From contig NC_066323.1 of NCBI RefSeq assembly GCF_022539315.1, positions 10,715,219 to 10,779,218 on the forward strand: a stretch of 64,000 nucleotides of DNA, read 5' to 3'. Of the stretch, positions 54,901 through 63,855 are shown piece after piece (the stretch's first letter is position 1; each line of letters starts with the position of its first letter). Source of the stretch: Serinus canaria (taxonomy: Eukaryota; Chordata; Aves; Passeriformes; Fringillidae). Below the pieces are notes generated by a model. The model was not told where the DNA came from, made no database searches, and saw only the letters and a list, made by a program, of their open reading frames with translations. The position numbers were made by a program, and so were the translations under genes.

Positions 54901-57900
54901 TGCTAAGCTCAGTGCAGCCCATCCCACTGCTCATCCCATAGGAGCATCAGGCATGCCGGAACTGAACCCCTCAGCACCTGGCTTTTAGCAAGTGGCTCTA
55001 TATATTGGCTCCAACTCTTCCATTACATTAGGTCATATATATTTCTTGCTTTTTCTGGATGATTTCCCTCTCCTTCTCGTGTACTTCTGCTGCTCATCAC
55101 CTAATGAACATTGATAAATTCCTTCAATTTTCGATTTTGTAATTCAGTTTTATTAGCAGCTTATTAAATATTGGAATATGGTGGTGTTTCCCTGTTGTTC
55201 TGTTTTTGTGCAGTTTGCCAATTTGCACATCAACTGCCACCAACAGAGTTGCCCAGGGATACAGTTAGAAATTTTCTGTCCTTAGTACAAAGAAGCAGCA
55301 GTGGTGTGACAGACAGTGCATGAGTTGGAGGGGGCCTGTGATGTTTTGGCTTGATGCCCACAGGTTGCCCTCTTTGTTTGCAAGCATTTCAGCTTTTCTG
55401 TAAGGAATTCTGCTTCTTCTTTCATGGTAGAAAAGAGTCAGGCCATGGCTTGTTATATCCTGGGTGTCACAAAACCTGTGTCTGTTTGATGGGGAGAGAG
55501 AATGGTAACCATTGCCTTTATTTTGCTGCAGATGCTTTATCTGGATCTCTTAGAAGTCAGAGAAGTAATCTTCCCCCAAGAGTTTGCTGATACTGCTGAG
55601 GAGGTCATGTTCGTGTTCTGGCTTTGGACTGTGCAGGTTTCTTCCACCAACAGGTCATTCTATCACCTGGCTGCTCCCAGGGTCTCACTCAGAGACAGAA
55701 TTCCAGCCTGTGCTATGGACTTGCTCTGCCAGCATAAGCAGACCTAATAACCCAGAGTGGGGCTCCAGGGTGGCCAGCCATCACATGTCCTGTCAGAAAA
55801 GCCTTGGCTTGGCCACCTTACTCTGAAGGGGCAGCTTGGCTCTTGGCTGTTCCTCTGTGGTGTTCGGCTGCACATGACAAAAGCTTGTTCCTGCCCAGCT
55901 GAAGGTTCAACCTGTACTTTAACCCTGACCCCCTGTCTATTTTTGTTCTCAGTTGTAGCACCCAAGTACACTGTGGAGCTGGCCTGTGGCCTGGGGGCCA
56001 CCATCCTGCTCGTTGTGGTGCTGATAGTCATCTATCACGTGTATTGGCTTGAAATGGTCCTCTTCTATCGGGCTCATTTTGGAACAGACGAAACCATTCT
56101 AGGTAAGGAGTTAAATGCTTTCTTTTATTTATCCTGCTGCAGACCCTTTATTTTCATAGAGGAGTTTTCCCTCTTCACAGCAAAATGACATTTTGACCTT
56201 CCATTTCTCTATCTACATGCAGTTGTGTGGGTCATTGCTCATTAAAGCAAGAGGAGTCAGGCTTTTGGCTCAGGGAGGAGAAAGAAGTCCTCTGTATTCT
56301 CTGCAGGGGTGGAGCATGGACATGCCAGGCTCCTCAGGGCCCTGCCCTGCTGATCTAGCTGTATCATCCAATCGAGATTGTCAAGATATGTCATCAGATT
56401 TCAATAAGTCCCTTGTTTCCCTGGTGACTCTCTGTAAAGGATTCATGATCTGATCCAGAGTGATCTGCTTTAAAATGTGGGAAGGCATCCAAAAGGATGG
56501 ATGTGGAAATCATCGTTCTGTCCTCAGTTCTTCCCTGTGTTACTGGGAGTTCATTGCTAGGGACTCTGAGGTGAGATTTTCTCCTCTGGAGGAGGAGGAG
56601 GGTGTTTGAGCCCTTGCAGCTTGTGGTGTGAACCTGCCACGGGGTGCAGCAGCTCTCAGAGGGTGTAGGCAGGGTGCAAGTCTCTGTCTGGTAGGACTGC
56701 TCATGTGGATAGACAGCAGTGAGAGGGAGCAGAGTCAGAGGTGCCAAAAGGCAAAAGAAGTCTGGACAGAACGGGTTGGTCTGTGGGAATCTATGCGCCT
56801 TAAGCTGCAGTGCCTGGGCTCCAAGTGAGCCTTCCTGCCTGCTTCTCTTGCAAGTCAAAGGCCCGGCATGGGCAGTATCACAGATGTCCCTTGTGCCCTT
56901 TGTGTCCCCCTGTGCTCACGTGCCCAGACGGGAAGGAGTACGACGTGTACGTGTCCTATGCGCGCAACGCCGAGGAGGAGGAGTTTGTGCTGCTGACGCT
57001 GCGCGGAGTCCTGGAGAACGAGTTCGGGTACAAGCTGTGTATCTTCGACAGAGACAGCCTCCCTGGGGGAAGTGAGTATCTCACAGGGGCTGTGCTCCAT
57101 GCACGTCCTCTGTATTGTTCTTTGAGGTATTGATCATTGATTGCAATGAGCCTATCCAGGTTGTGTTTTGGGTTTTTCCCCTATCACTGTTAATGAATTC
57201 TTTTTAGTGTCTTTTAATGTTTTTGCTTCACATGACAGTGTTGCAGATGCTCCAGGCCACCGAAGTGGCTGCTGTGGGGATGGTGGTTGGTTGTTTCAGT
57301 TGCTCTTTCCAGGAGTGATGTGCAGGAATGTCAGCATGGGGAACCAGAAAACTGATCTTCACACAAGCCCTCTGAGCTGCCTTAAAAAACTGGATAAAGT
57401 CAAGGCTAGAAGAGGCAGGGAAAGTGTTATACTGGATCAGTTTACAGAGGGTAATGGAGATTCCTTGTAAAAACCAGGAGTGTCTACTTCAGGAAGGAGT
57501 GGCAGGTGTTAAAGCTTCCAGTGAGAAGATAATGTGTATCCCATTCATCATTATTAATTAGGGAGTTTGTGTCTAACATGGCATACAATTTAGCTGCTAT
57601 TATTAAAAGGACTTTGTTGCAGGTAGTGAGACTCATCTCTTCAGTAAGATGTAGTCCTTTTTTACTGTTTTGAAATAAACCATACAAGGTTCTGGACATA
57701 ATGTCTGCTTCAGAGAGGCAGAGAATTGCCAAGAATGGAGGTTTGTGAAGCTATCCAGATACACTTACTTTCGCTCAAGTTCCACAGCGAGGGCACAAAT
57801 CTAGACAACATTCTTGATTTCTAGTTTTTTGGAGGCTGAGTTGGTTGCATTATCCTGATGCCTGTTAAAAGTTCAAAGTCTGAATTTCTGCTGGTGCAGA

Positions 57901-60184
57901 CCACCCTGCTTTGATTTCATGGGCTTTGGCTCAGGATCCCAAAGTCAGGTTTTTTTGTGACAAACCTGTGCTGGGAAAGTCCATTGGGGTGTCCCTTTTG
58001 AGTAGGAACAGGGGGGACTGCTGGATTCTCAGCCCACCTACCTGACAAAGGGAGCAGAATCAGTCTGGGTTCTGTTATCTTTCTCTCCTGGATTGTTGCC
58101 AGGATCTAGGAGCACCTTAAAGTTTGAGGGTAAATAAATATGTGGGTCTCAGTGAGACAGCTGCAATCCTGGTGCTGTTCCTCCTTGAAGAGAGCCTGAA
58201 TGATGTGGCAGGGCACCCTCCAGGCTCAATTTCCTTGATGCCAGTGTCAGGCTCAGAGCAGGTTTGCTCTGAGCCATTTTCACCAGATGTCCATCTCCCT
58301 CCTGTTCCCTCTGCTGCTTCTTACCCTGTTCATTAAGGGGGTGTCATTTTCCTCCCAGCACTGCTCTCCTGGGCTCTCTGTCCCTCACCTTACCCCCAAA
58401 CGTCTCCTTCTGTGCCCCCCTCAGTCCCTGCCAGCCCCAAGGCAGTGCCAGCCCTGTGGAGAGCTGCCGAAGTGGTTTGTCACTGCACTGCTGTTCGCGA
58501 TGCTGCTGGGGCTTCCCCGGAGCTTCTTAGCCAGGATTTGACTAATCTCCTTCTCAGGAAACACGGGGGCCAGGAAATAGCTTTTGGCAGCTGGTGTCAT
58601 GCCTCCAGAGCGTGCATCTGTGTCATGGGTAGAGAGTTATGTTGTCCTTGATGAAGAAACAGTGGGAGATGGATTATCCTGTGAGTTAGCTGACAGGAAC
58701 TAATCAAACGTGCTTGACAGCTAAATGAAGCTGTCTGTCAGCATTATTTTACTCTCCATTGTAATTTCTGACCAGTCAAGTGTGTTCCCTTATTAAGGAA
58801 GTGTGGGAGATCCTGCAGCAGAGAGTACAAGCACCCAGATTCACACTTACAAGGGATTTTCACATTAATTATAGACGATGGTCAAGGACAGTCTACCTGC
58901 AGACGTTAGAAATTTAAAGAGGATCCACAGTTACCATGACATTTCTCTAGCTCAAAGGATGTCATTTTTGGGACACTTCACTAAAAGTCCTCAGAGTCAG
59001 TTCTAAAAACGGTCTAATCTGCTTTCATAGATGACGGCAGCAGGAACAGATGGATGAGTAACAGGAGTTAGGATGGTAGCATTATCAAAGCAAATTTTCC
59101 CATGAGGACACTTGGGGACTTTGTGAATACTTACTTTGTGTGGGGAAACTGAGGCAAGAGGAGTGAAGGGAATATCCAGAGTCATTCTGGACATCTGTCA
59201 GATGAGGATGTAAGGATAGACATTCAGACTTCCTGAAGCCTCTTCAGGGTGAGTCTTTCCCGTGCGTTCATGTGCAGCTGGCAGTTTCCCTGCTTTGCTC
59301 CAGAGAGTCTCTTTTTCCCCTCTCATTAGAAGGAAGCTAAATCTCAGCCTGAGGTTAGCAGCCCTTTTGGCCACAAGGCATCCTCACAGCACTGGGTGGC
59401 ATCACTAATGCGGTACAGTGACTTTTAGGTGTAGCTTTGTTGGTTATCTCTGTGTAGCATGGGGAGGAGAAAAAGCATCTATAGGTAGTCTGGATTGATG
59501 GAGAATATGCCTGTATGGGGTAGTGGGAACCAGCCCTGATGTAGGAAGTCCCACCTGGAGTCACTAACAGGGTTGGAAAGCATCAGTGTAGCCTAGAGAG
59601 AGCCTTCAAGGGATTTATTGTCCACTTCAAGAGTCACCTGCTGTCACAGCAGCAGCTCAGCAGCATGTTCTTGGGCATCACTAACACCTCCATGTTTCTT
59701 TCTCCCAGTTGTCACAGATGAAACCCTGAGCTTCATCCAGAAAAGTCGACGTCTGCTTGTTGTCCTGAGCCCCAACTACGTCTTGCAGGGGACACAGGCC
59801 CTGCTGGAGCTCAAGGCTGGCCTAGAGAATATGGCCTCCAAGGGCAACATCAAAGTCATTCTAGTGCAGTACAAAGCCATCAAGAAGAGCAAAGTGAAGG
59901 AGCTGAAGCAGGCCAAGGCAGCCTTGAATGTCATTAAATGGAAAGGAGAGAAATCCAAGTTCCCAAATGGCAGGTTCTGGAAGCAGCTGCAGGTGGAAAT
60001 GCCAGTGAAAAAAATTAGCAGGAGTTTAAGCCTTGATGGGTTGATGCATATCCCTGAAAAATGTTTGACCCAGTCAGAAAACAAAGCCAAACATGCCTCA
60101 AAAATCCACAAGTTAGGCCAGGGAGTGGGGAGGAACTCAGGGTTTTTTCATGAAGGACCATGTCCCAAGCATTTCAGAGGATAG
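36843..60184 (+). CDS. IL1RAP: IL1RAP, interleukin-1 receptor accessory protein (10 coding exons, spliced)
   Basis: The coding exons are 36,843-36,909, 46,918-47,203, 47,941-48,133, 49,849-50,014, 50,925-50,996, 52,129-52,258, 53,565-53,713, 55,953-56,102, 56,928-57,071 and 59,709-60,184. Joined, they give 1,833 nt, or 610 residues plus stop. The product is a type I membrane co-receptor that joins ligand-bound IL1R1, ST2 or the IL-36 receptor and brings its TIR domain next to theirs to recruit MyD88. Domain order: signal peptide about 1-22; three Ig-like domains about 23-350 with paired cysteines (for example 48/115, 163/215, 269/336); transmembrane segment about 364-384; TIR domain about 405-550. 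N-glycosylation sequons occur at N58, N108, N112, N119, N212, N227 and N333. TIR box 1 is YDVYVSYA (409-416), box 2 includes RDSLPG (446-451) and box 3 has FW at 542-543. The human protein is 570 residues. The excess here is a C-terminal extension caused by an apparent frameshift (see exon 11). Assignment to IL1RAP rather than IL1RAPL1/2 or IL1R1 rests on near-identity through the N-terminus, transmembrane segment and TIR. Confidence 0.95.
42185..42210. repeat. Poly(T) homopolymer in intron 2
   Basis: Twenty-six consecutive T residues. No retroelement body was recognised next to it, so it may be a simple repeat or an unrecognised antisense retrocopy tail. Confidence 0.9.
43670..43897 (+). mobile_element. 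CR1 LINE internal fragment in intron 2
   Basis: Recognised by CR1 landmarks in order: TTGGCAGCCCCAAAAAGCCA, then GGAGGTGATTCTGCCCCTCT, then GGTGAGACCCCACCTGCAGT, then GAGCACCTCTCCTGTGAAG. This is the part of CR1 just upstream of the usual 3'-end fragment. It is cut off at about 43,897 without the 3' terminus. Confidence 0.9.
46918..47203 (+). CDS. IL1RAP: IL1RAP exon 3: first Ig-like domain
   Basis: This exon codes residues 23-118. It begins ERCDDWG and includes PAKIKCPLF, the tract [15 protein letters not shown], and DTGNYTCML before the donor CAG|GTAGGT. These are near-identical to mammalian IL1RAP. The acceptor is at 46,916-46,917; using the next AG two bases later would break phase. Cys48 and Cys115 form the core Ig disulfide, and Cys25 is expected to pair with Cys123 in the next exon. 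Sequons are at N58, N108 and N112. The exon ends in phase 2. Confidence 0.96.
47204..49848 (+). other. IL1RAP: IL1RAP introns 3 and 4 (around exon 4)
   Basis: Intron 3 is 47,204-47,940 and intron 4 is 48,134-49,848. Both have GT-AG ends. They are AT-rich single-copy sequence; I see no repeat or other feature in them. Confidence 0.85.
47941..48133 (+). CDS. IL1RAP: IL1RAP exon 4: end of Ig1 and first half of Ig2
   Basis: This exon codes residues 118-182. It starts [15 protein letters not shown], strongly conserved with mammals, then a faster-evolving linker, then [13 protein letters not shown] and the Ig-core Trp in VKWYL. It contains cysteines 123, 140 and 163 and the sequon at N119. The acceptor is CCACCCTTAG, the donor is TTG|GTAAGA, and the exon ends in phase 0. 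Confidence 0.95.
49849..50014 (+). CDS. IL1RAP: IL1RAP exon 5: second half of Ig2
   Basis: This exon codes residues 183-238. It opens NCNSVDGF and closes with [20 protein letters not shown] followed by a [12 protein letters not shown] strand, matching the conserved end of the second Ig domain. Cys184 and Cys215 pair with Cys140 and Cys163 upstream by homology. Sequons are at N212 and N227. The first 25 residues are poorly conserved against human but equal in length. The donor is GTGG|GTAAGA, phase 1. Confidence 0.93.
50015..52128 (+). other. IL1RAP: IL1RAP introns 5 and 6 (around exon 6)
   Basis: Intron 5 is 50,015-50,924 and intron 6 is 50,997-52,128. Both have GT-AG ends, with no repeat or additional exon recognised. 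Confidence 0.85.
50925..50996 (+). CDS. IL1RAP: IL1RAP exon 6: Ig2-Ig3 linker
   Basis: This short 72-nt exon codes residues 238-262: [20 protein letters not shown] and a few more. It corresponds to the Pro-rich linker between Ig2 and Ig3 in mammals, which helps set the bent receptor shape. It is flanked by TCCTGCAG and GCAG|GTAAAG. It enters and leaves in phase 1, so skipping it would keep the frame. Confidence 0.92.
52129..52258 (+). CDS. IL1RAP: IL1RAP exon 7: first half of Ig3
   Basis: This exon codes residues 262-305. It contains [11 protein letters not shown] (Cys269 of the Ig3 disulfide) and [13 protein letters not shown], the conserved tryptophan pair of the third Ig domain. It ends ...KVTQ S in phase 2 at AAAG|GTAACA. 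The acceptor is CTTTTCAG at 52,121-52,128. Confidence 0.94.
52259..53564 (+). other. IL1RAP: IL1RAP intron 7, carrying a solo LTR
   Basis: A 1.3-kb intron, of which 376 bp plus the duplicated target is the solo LTR at 52,807-53,182. The rest is AT-rich unique sequence. Confidence 0.88.
52807..53182 (+). mobile_element. Solo LTR of an avian endogenous retrovirus (class II/K-like), intron 7
   Basis: This 376-bp element starts TG and ends CA. It is flanked by a perfect 6-bp direct repeat, GTATCC (52,801-52,806 and 53,183-53,188), the target-site duplication length typical of alpha/beta (ERVK-type) retroviral integration. Inside are a TATA-like A/T stretch near 53,070-53,085 and an AATAAA at 53,103-53,108, in the same orientation as IL1RAP. 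The start with AATCCTTTACTTAGGATT (an inverted-repeat-like stretch) and the overall layout resemble LTRs common in songbird genomes, from memory. No internal retroviral sequence is present, so it is a solo LTR left by recombination. Its poly(A) signal could in principle end IL1RAP transcripts early. Confidence 0.88.
53565..53713 (+). CDS. IL1RAP: IL1RAP exon 8: second half of Ig3
   Basis: This exon codes residues 305-354. It includes [15 protein letters not shown], with Cys336 closing the Ig3 disulfide and a sequon at N333. The exon is unusually CpG-rich toward its 3' end. The donor AAAG|GTGCAG is weaker than the others in the gene because it lacks the +3 to +5 AAG. In mammals reading through this same junction produces the soluble form, and the frame is also open here for 42 codons into the intron (see the separate entry). 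Confidence 0.95.
53714..53841 (+). other. IL1RAP: In-frame read-through extension past the exon 8 donor (possible soluble IL1RAP tail)
   Basis: If the exon 8 donor is not used, the frame continues for 42 codons and stops at TAG 53,839-53,841. The result would be an IL1RAP ectodomain without a transmembrane segment, with a Gly/Ala/Leu-rich then Ser/Lys-containing tail. A canonical AATAAA lies downstream at 54,276-54,281. Mammalian soluble IL1RAP is known to end shortly after this position through use of intronic sequence. Usage in this bird is inferred only. Confidence 0.35.
53842..55952 (+). other. IL1RAP: Remainder of IL1RAP intron 8
   Basis: Intron 8 (53,714-55,952) separates the last Ig exon from the transmembrane exon. 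It contains an AATAAA at 54,276-54,281, which could serve a soluble-form transcript. No other feature was recognised. Confidence 0.8.
55953..56102 (+). CDS. IL1RAP: IL1RAP exon 9: juxtamembrane and transmembrane segment
   Basis: This exon codes residues 355-405. [20 protein letters not shown] starts the membrane-spanning helix, which continues through [18 protein letters not shown]. The following HFGTDETIL links to the TIR domain. Identity to mammalian IL1RAP is very high. The exon enters and leaves in phase 1 and is 150 nt, so skipping it would remove the membrane anchor without shifting frame. Confidence 0.96.
56103..56927 (+). other. IL1RAP: IL1RAP intron 9
   Basis: An 825-bp intron between the transmembrane and first TIR exon, GT-AG, without recognisable repeats. 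Confidence 0.88.
56928..57071 (+). CDS. IL1RAP: IL1RAP exon 10: first half of the TIR domain
   Basis: This exon codes residues 405-453: [20 protein letters not shown], then the helix [15 protein letters not shown], then [13 protein letters not shown]. It holds TIR box 1 and the box 2/BB-loop motif RDxxPG needed for TIR-TIR contacts and MyD88 recruitment. The exon is 144 nt, phase 1 to phase 1. It has about 15 CpG dinucleotides, far denser than its flanks. The acceptor is GTGCCCAG and the donor is GGAA|GTGAGT. Confidence 0.97.
57072..59708 (+). other. IL1RAP: IL1RAP intron 10
   Basis: A 2.6-kb intron splitting the TIR domain after the BB-loop motif. I searched it for an alternative second TIR exon and found none. 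No repeat was recognised. Confidence 0.85.
59709..60184 (+). CDS. IL1RAP: IL1RAP exon 11: second half of the TIR domain with altered C-terminus
   Basis: This exon codes residues 453-610. [20 protein letters not shown], then [31 protein letters not shown] and [15 protein letters not shown] (with box 3 FW at 542-543) match the mammalian membrane isoform. It is therefore the standard last exon, not the brain-type alternative. After MPVKK (550-554) the protein diverges. Mammals end about 18 residues later with Leu-Lys-Asn-Val-stop. Here the bases for exactly that ending, with its TGA, lie in the +1 frame at 60,054-60,068. The +1 frame also has a TGA just upstream (in 60,040-60,044), so the shift must fall between it and 60,054. 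The open frame runs on to TAG at 60,182-60,184. Indel, assembly error or a real lineage change are all possible. Confidence 0.93.
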
Positions 60185-61057
60185 TCATGTTTTCCCTGCA
60201 GCTTTGATATTGCTCCGTCATTAGAGAGACTGAAGATGCAAACACCTGCTTTCTGCAAATGTATGTCCTTGTTATCAACCACAGAAGCCCTGGGATAAGG
60301 TTTAAATTTGCTGTCTAGGTGGGATGCATCCAGCACCTTGTGATAGCATGGCCAGTACTCCTAGATCCAGTTCCTATGGGACCTTCATAAGCATCCAGGA
60401 CAGAGCTTCTTTCCAGTCCTAAGTAACTTCACTCCTTTCTGGTCCTCAGTCCCTGTTGCAGAGGCTGAGGAACAATTTGCAAGGCGGCTCCAGTGTAGAG
60501 CCTTTCCTGCATGTCCCAGGTCTGTAATCCCAATCACTTGTGGGATCACAGACTCCTGCTGCACTGTGGGGAGCATGGACTTTTGAAGCTCCTCATCTTT
60601 GTTCCCCAAATTTCCTTTGAAGCAAATGCATCCAGGTAGTTTGGCAATGGGAAATGACTGTTACAGAAGCATTTTAAAAAATCCCACAACTCTACTGGGT
60701 GCTATTTGTATTGAGAGTATTTGTATCCAGAGTCTCTGTGACTCTGCAGTCTCACAAGTGCCCCAGATCCTTCAGAGCTGCTTGTAATCCAGGGAAATCT
60801 CTCATGAGTACAGGCTGTGAAGCATGTGAGAGATGTTTATTTGTAGAGTAAACTCAGGGACTTCACAAGCACTACAAGGAACCCCAATGTACTACTGAAC
60901 CTGCCTACTCTCTCTGCCACTGGCTGGGGGAAAGCATCGTGCAAGGTGCTTCCAAGGTCTTTGGAATTGCATGGATATATGTCCAACTGAGAAGGACACC
61001 CCAGAAACTTACTTGAACTTCCTAAAAACTACTAGTTCTGTCCATGTAGGTAAGACT

Positions 61058-61455
61058 GTGAGGACAGGCTGAGAAAGCTGGGGATATTCTCCCTGGAGAA
61101 GGCCCCTGGGAGACCTTTTTGTGGCCTTTCAGTGCTTAAAGGGAGCTTATGAGAAAAGTGGGGACAGACTTTTTAGTAGGGCCTTTTGCAGTTACCCCTT
61201 TATGGACAAGGGGTAATGGTTTTAAATGAAAAGAGAGTAGATTCAGGCTACATTTAAGAAGGACAACTTTTACAATGAGGGTGGTGGAACACTGGCACAA
61301 GTTGCCAAGGGAGGTGGATACCCCATCCCTGGAACCATTCAAGGCCAGGTTGGATAAGGTTGTGAGCAATCTGATCCAGCTGAATATGTCCCTGCTTATT
61401 GCAGGGAGGGTGGCCTTTGAAGGTTTTTCCCAACCCAAATAATTCTATGATTTTA
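61058..61455 (+). mobile_element. CR1 LINE 3'-end fragment in the IL1RAP 3' UTR
   Basis: Starts GTGAGGACAGGCTGAGAAAG, continues through 'CTCCCTGGAGAAGG', 'ACAAGGGGTAATGG' and 'TTCAAGGCCAGGTTGGATAA', and ends CCCAACCCAAATAATTCTATGA, the CR1 3' end. It is inserted in sense with the gene and is probably transcribed as part of its 3' UTR. Confidence 0.92.
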
Positions 61456-61799
61456 TAAAGATTCTGTCTTCAATGCCTGGTTTTGAACAACGTTGCCATT
61501 TCCAATTCAGGGTTTAGGTTTAAACAAGCTTTGGCTTTACAGAGCAAGTCTCTCCCCATCTTGATTCCAGCCCAAAGCTGCAGAACAGAGAGTGTATCTC
61601 AGCTTCTGTAACATTTGCACAAAACAGCAGCACAAAAACCCGCTGTGTAGGTGTCCTTGCTTCAGCAGGAGAGGGCATGGTGAGTTAACCCCCATCAGGC
61701 AGTTCATGCTGAGGAGGGGAGTTTAATCTCTCTTGTAGGACAAACCAAAGCACAGTGGGGCCCTGGCATTGACTGGTGCTATGGTTCACAATGTTTTCA

Positions 61800-61805
61800 A
61801 ATAAA
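61800..61805 (+). promoter_or_regulatory. IL1RAP: AATAAA, candidate proximal poly(A) signal
   Basis: A canonical hexamer about 1.6 kb after the stop codon, between the CR1 and LTR insertions. Use would give a shorter 3' UTR that escapes the antisense LTR. It is supported only by the hexamer. Confidence 0.25.
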
Positions 61806-62210
61806 ACTTCAGGCTCTGGTGGTGTCTCCATACTCCTGCAGCTCTTAGTGCAAGGACCCGCCCACTTAATTGTGGAGTTCAGTATTACACACACCAAGTG
61901 CATACTTATTTTTATTGGTGATGGTTGCTCCCAAGTCACCTTTGATTCATGCATTTATTCTCTTGGTGTCCATTGGGTGAGGCATCAACATTTATAATGG
62001 CACTATAAAAGCACTACAATTAGGAGTCTATGCACTGTTCACCCAGCTGAGCTGGGAGCTTTGAGGGCCTCCCAGTAAAAAGCCCAGCCTTAAAGGTGTG
62101 GGACTGAATGGTGTCAGGAAAACCTTTTGCCCTTAGCATTTTATCATTAATAATGTTATTCCAGGGCTGCAGGGAGCTACAGTCCCCCTTGCCCTTAGTC
62201 AGGTACTGTA

Positions 62211-62659
62211 TGTTATGTTTAGGAATGGTACCTCACAATTCAGGGCTCTCCCTGAAACCATGTCCCCCTCATTTTCCCCCTCTCCCTCCTTCTGCAGAGG
62301 GAGGGAGAGGAGAATTGGGGGCACAAACGGTAAAGATCCTGCCATGAGATAAGAAAAGTTTACTAGAAACAATAATGAGATAAGAAAATGAACATTAACA
62401 ACAACAGTATTTGTGATAGAGGGTACAAGAAATGAATCATTCCTGTGGACAAAGCCCCTGACAATTGACCATATCCAACCATTCCTTCTGCTGCCCTGCA
62501 CTGGCCCAGCTGCGCTGTGCTGGGTCCCTTTCTCCCCAAAAGAGACCCCCTTCTCTCCACCCCTTGCAAATGCAAGGTGGTGTAGAATAACTTGTGTCTT
62601 GGACATGCCCCCTCCTGACTACTGCAAAAACTAACCCTGTCCTGGCTGGAACCAGGACA
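62211..62659 (-). mobile_element. Solo LTR of an avian endogenous retrovirus (L-like), antisense in the 3' UTR
   Basis: This 449-bp element is bounded by TG/CA ends and a perfect 5-bp target-site duplication, CTGTA (62,206-62,210 and 62,660-62,664). Read on the minus strand it begins TGTCCTGGTTCCAGCCAGGA, carries an AGTAAA-type poly(A) region followed by CTTTTCTTATCTCA, and then a pyrimidine/purine-rich stretch. These features resemble the widespread avian ERVL-type LTRs. A 5-bp duplication fits ERVL or gamma-type integration. No internal region is present. It is inserted in reverse orientation relative to IL1RAP. Confidence 0.85.
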
Positions 62660-63831
62660 CTGTACAGACATGTAACAAATAGGGCTTCTTTCTTACCATC
62701 CTCTTCATCTTCCCCACCCCAAGTAAGCTTTGATTTAAGCAGGTAGAATTGCAGTCAGCTTCACTGGAGGCAGTGGAGCTCCTCATCTACTCAGAGGTGC
62801 TTAAAAGTTTTGTTATGAGCTTTTCTACTGTGGTTGTCTGTGGAGGGACAGAGCTGCTTCCCACACTCCAGAAAACTTCTCTTATAAGAGATAGCACCCA
62901 AACCCATGCTTGGCTTTGTGAACCCATTGCAACCCTGTCATTGTGCCCAGCTTCACCTTTTTGTTTGTGTTTTAAGCATCTCTGTGATCAGCTGCTAGAT
63001 CTGCAGGCAGAGGGAAGGCCCTGAAGCCAAAGCAGAGCTGTGTTAGGTTCCCATATGATTTTTAAAAGATTGACTCCCAAATACTCATAAATTGAATTGA
63101 CAGCCTAGACCTTACTACATCACATCTCACTTTTACCTGAGTCACCAAGAGGTTTTATGCTGATGTTTTTGTACGTCTGATTATTTTAGGAAGTTAAATC
63201 CACCTCATGTATTTTGCTGATTTTATTGGAAGAGTTGTCCAAATCATTAACAGGCCTGGACTTTCTCAGGCATACGCTGCAGTGACCTTTGCTGTCAGTG
63301 CAACCCCAGAACAGGTTTACTGGGAGACTTCAGCAGAGCAGCCACAAGGCGAAAGGTGCGATGGTTTGGAAGGGGCCTGAGAGGTCAGAGGAAGCAATGT
63401 GGAAGGAACAGTCCAGAAGCAGGTTCCAGTCAGCCAGGAGCTTTACCACTGGCTTTGCTGGGCTATTTCAGGCCAAGGGTAAAGCCCAGTCCCAACTGTA
63501 AAGTAGATGTGCAAGTGCCCCAGCTACGCCTGCCATTTCATTCTATGCCACGTGCAGTTTCCATTGTGGAATTCTATCACAGCGTCCATCTGAATCAGTT
63601 GGTTCATTTGTGTTTCTGTGCTCTAACCTAACACTTATCAATATGCAGCTCATGCAAAGTTCCTCATTGTTTTTTCATTGGGAAACAGCGTGGTACAAAT
63701 TGGAAAAAATATCTTCCCTTCCCGTGCTGTTTGATGTTGTACAGCTGGTCCAGAGTTTTCCCTTTTCTGTATGTTTTTGCCTTTGTGTGATTTGGTTTGT
63801 GAAGTGTCAGTATTATTTTATTTTGCTTTTC

Positions 63832-63837
63832 AATAAA
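63832..63837 (+). promoter_or_regulatory. IL1RAP: AATAAA poly(A) signal, candidate distal IL1RAP end
   Basis: A canonical hexamer lies within CAATAAAACA, preceded by a T-rich run and followed by T-rich sequence and GT-containing stretches. It is the best candidate for the end of the long transcript. Confidence 0.5.
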
Positions 63838-63855
63838 ACATTTTCATTTTTGCAT

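Larger units (their letters stand above)
60185..63855 (+). other. IL1RAP: Probable IL1RAP 3' untranslated region
   Basis: This runs from the stop at 60,184 to just past the AATAAA at 63,832. No coding exon was found. It contains a sense CR1 fragment (61,058-61,455), an antisense solo LTR (62,211-62,659) and an additional AATAAA at 61,800. The last 350 bases are T-rich and end in a canonical signal. A 3' UTR of about 3.7 kb is long, but roughly 850 nt of it is transposon sequence; without that it would be close to the mammalian length. The cleavage site used is not shown. Confidence 0.55.

Noticed and set aside
57072..59708. Search for an alternative TIR exon in intron 10
   Set aside because: None of the frames shows TIR box 3 or the strand motifs.
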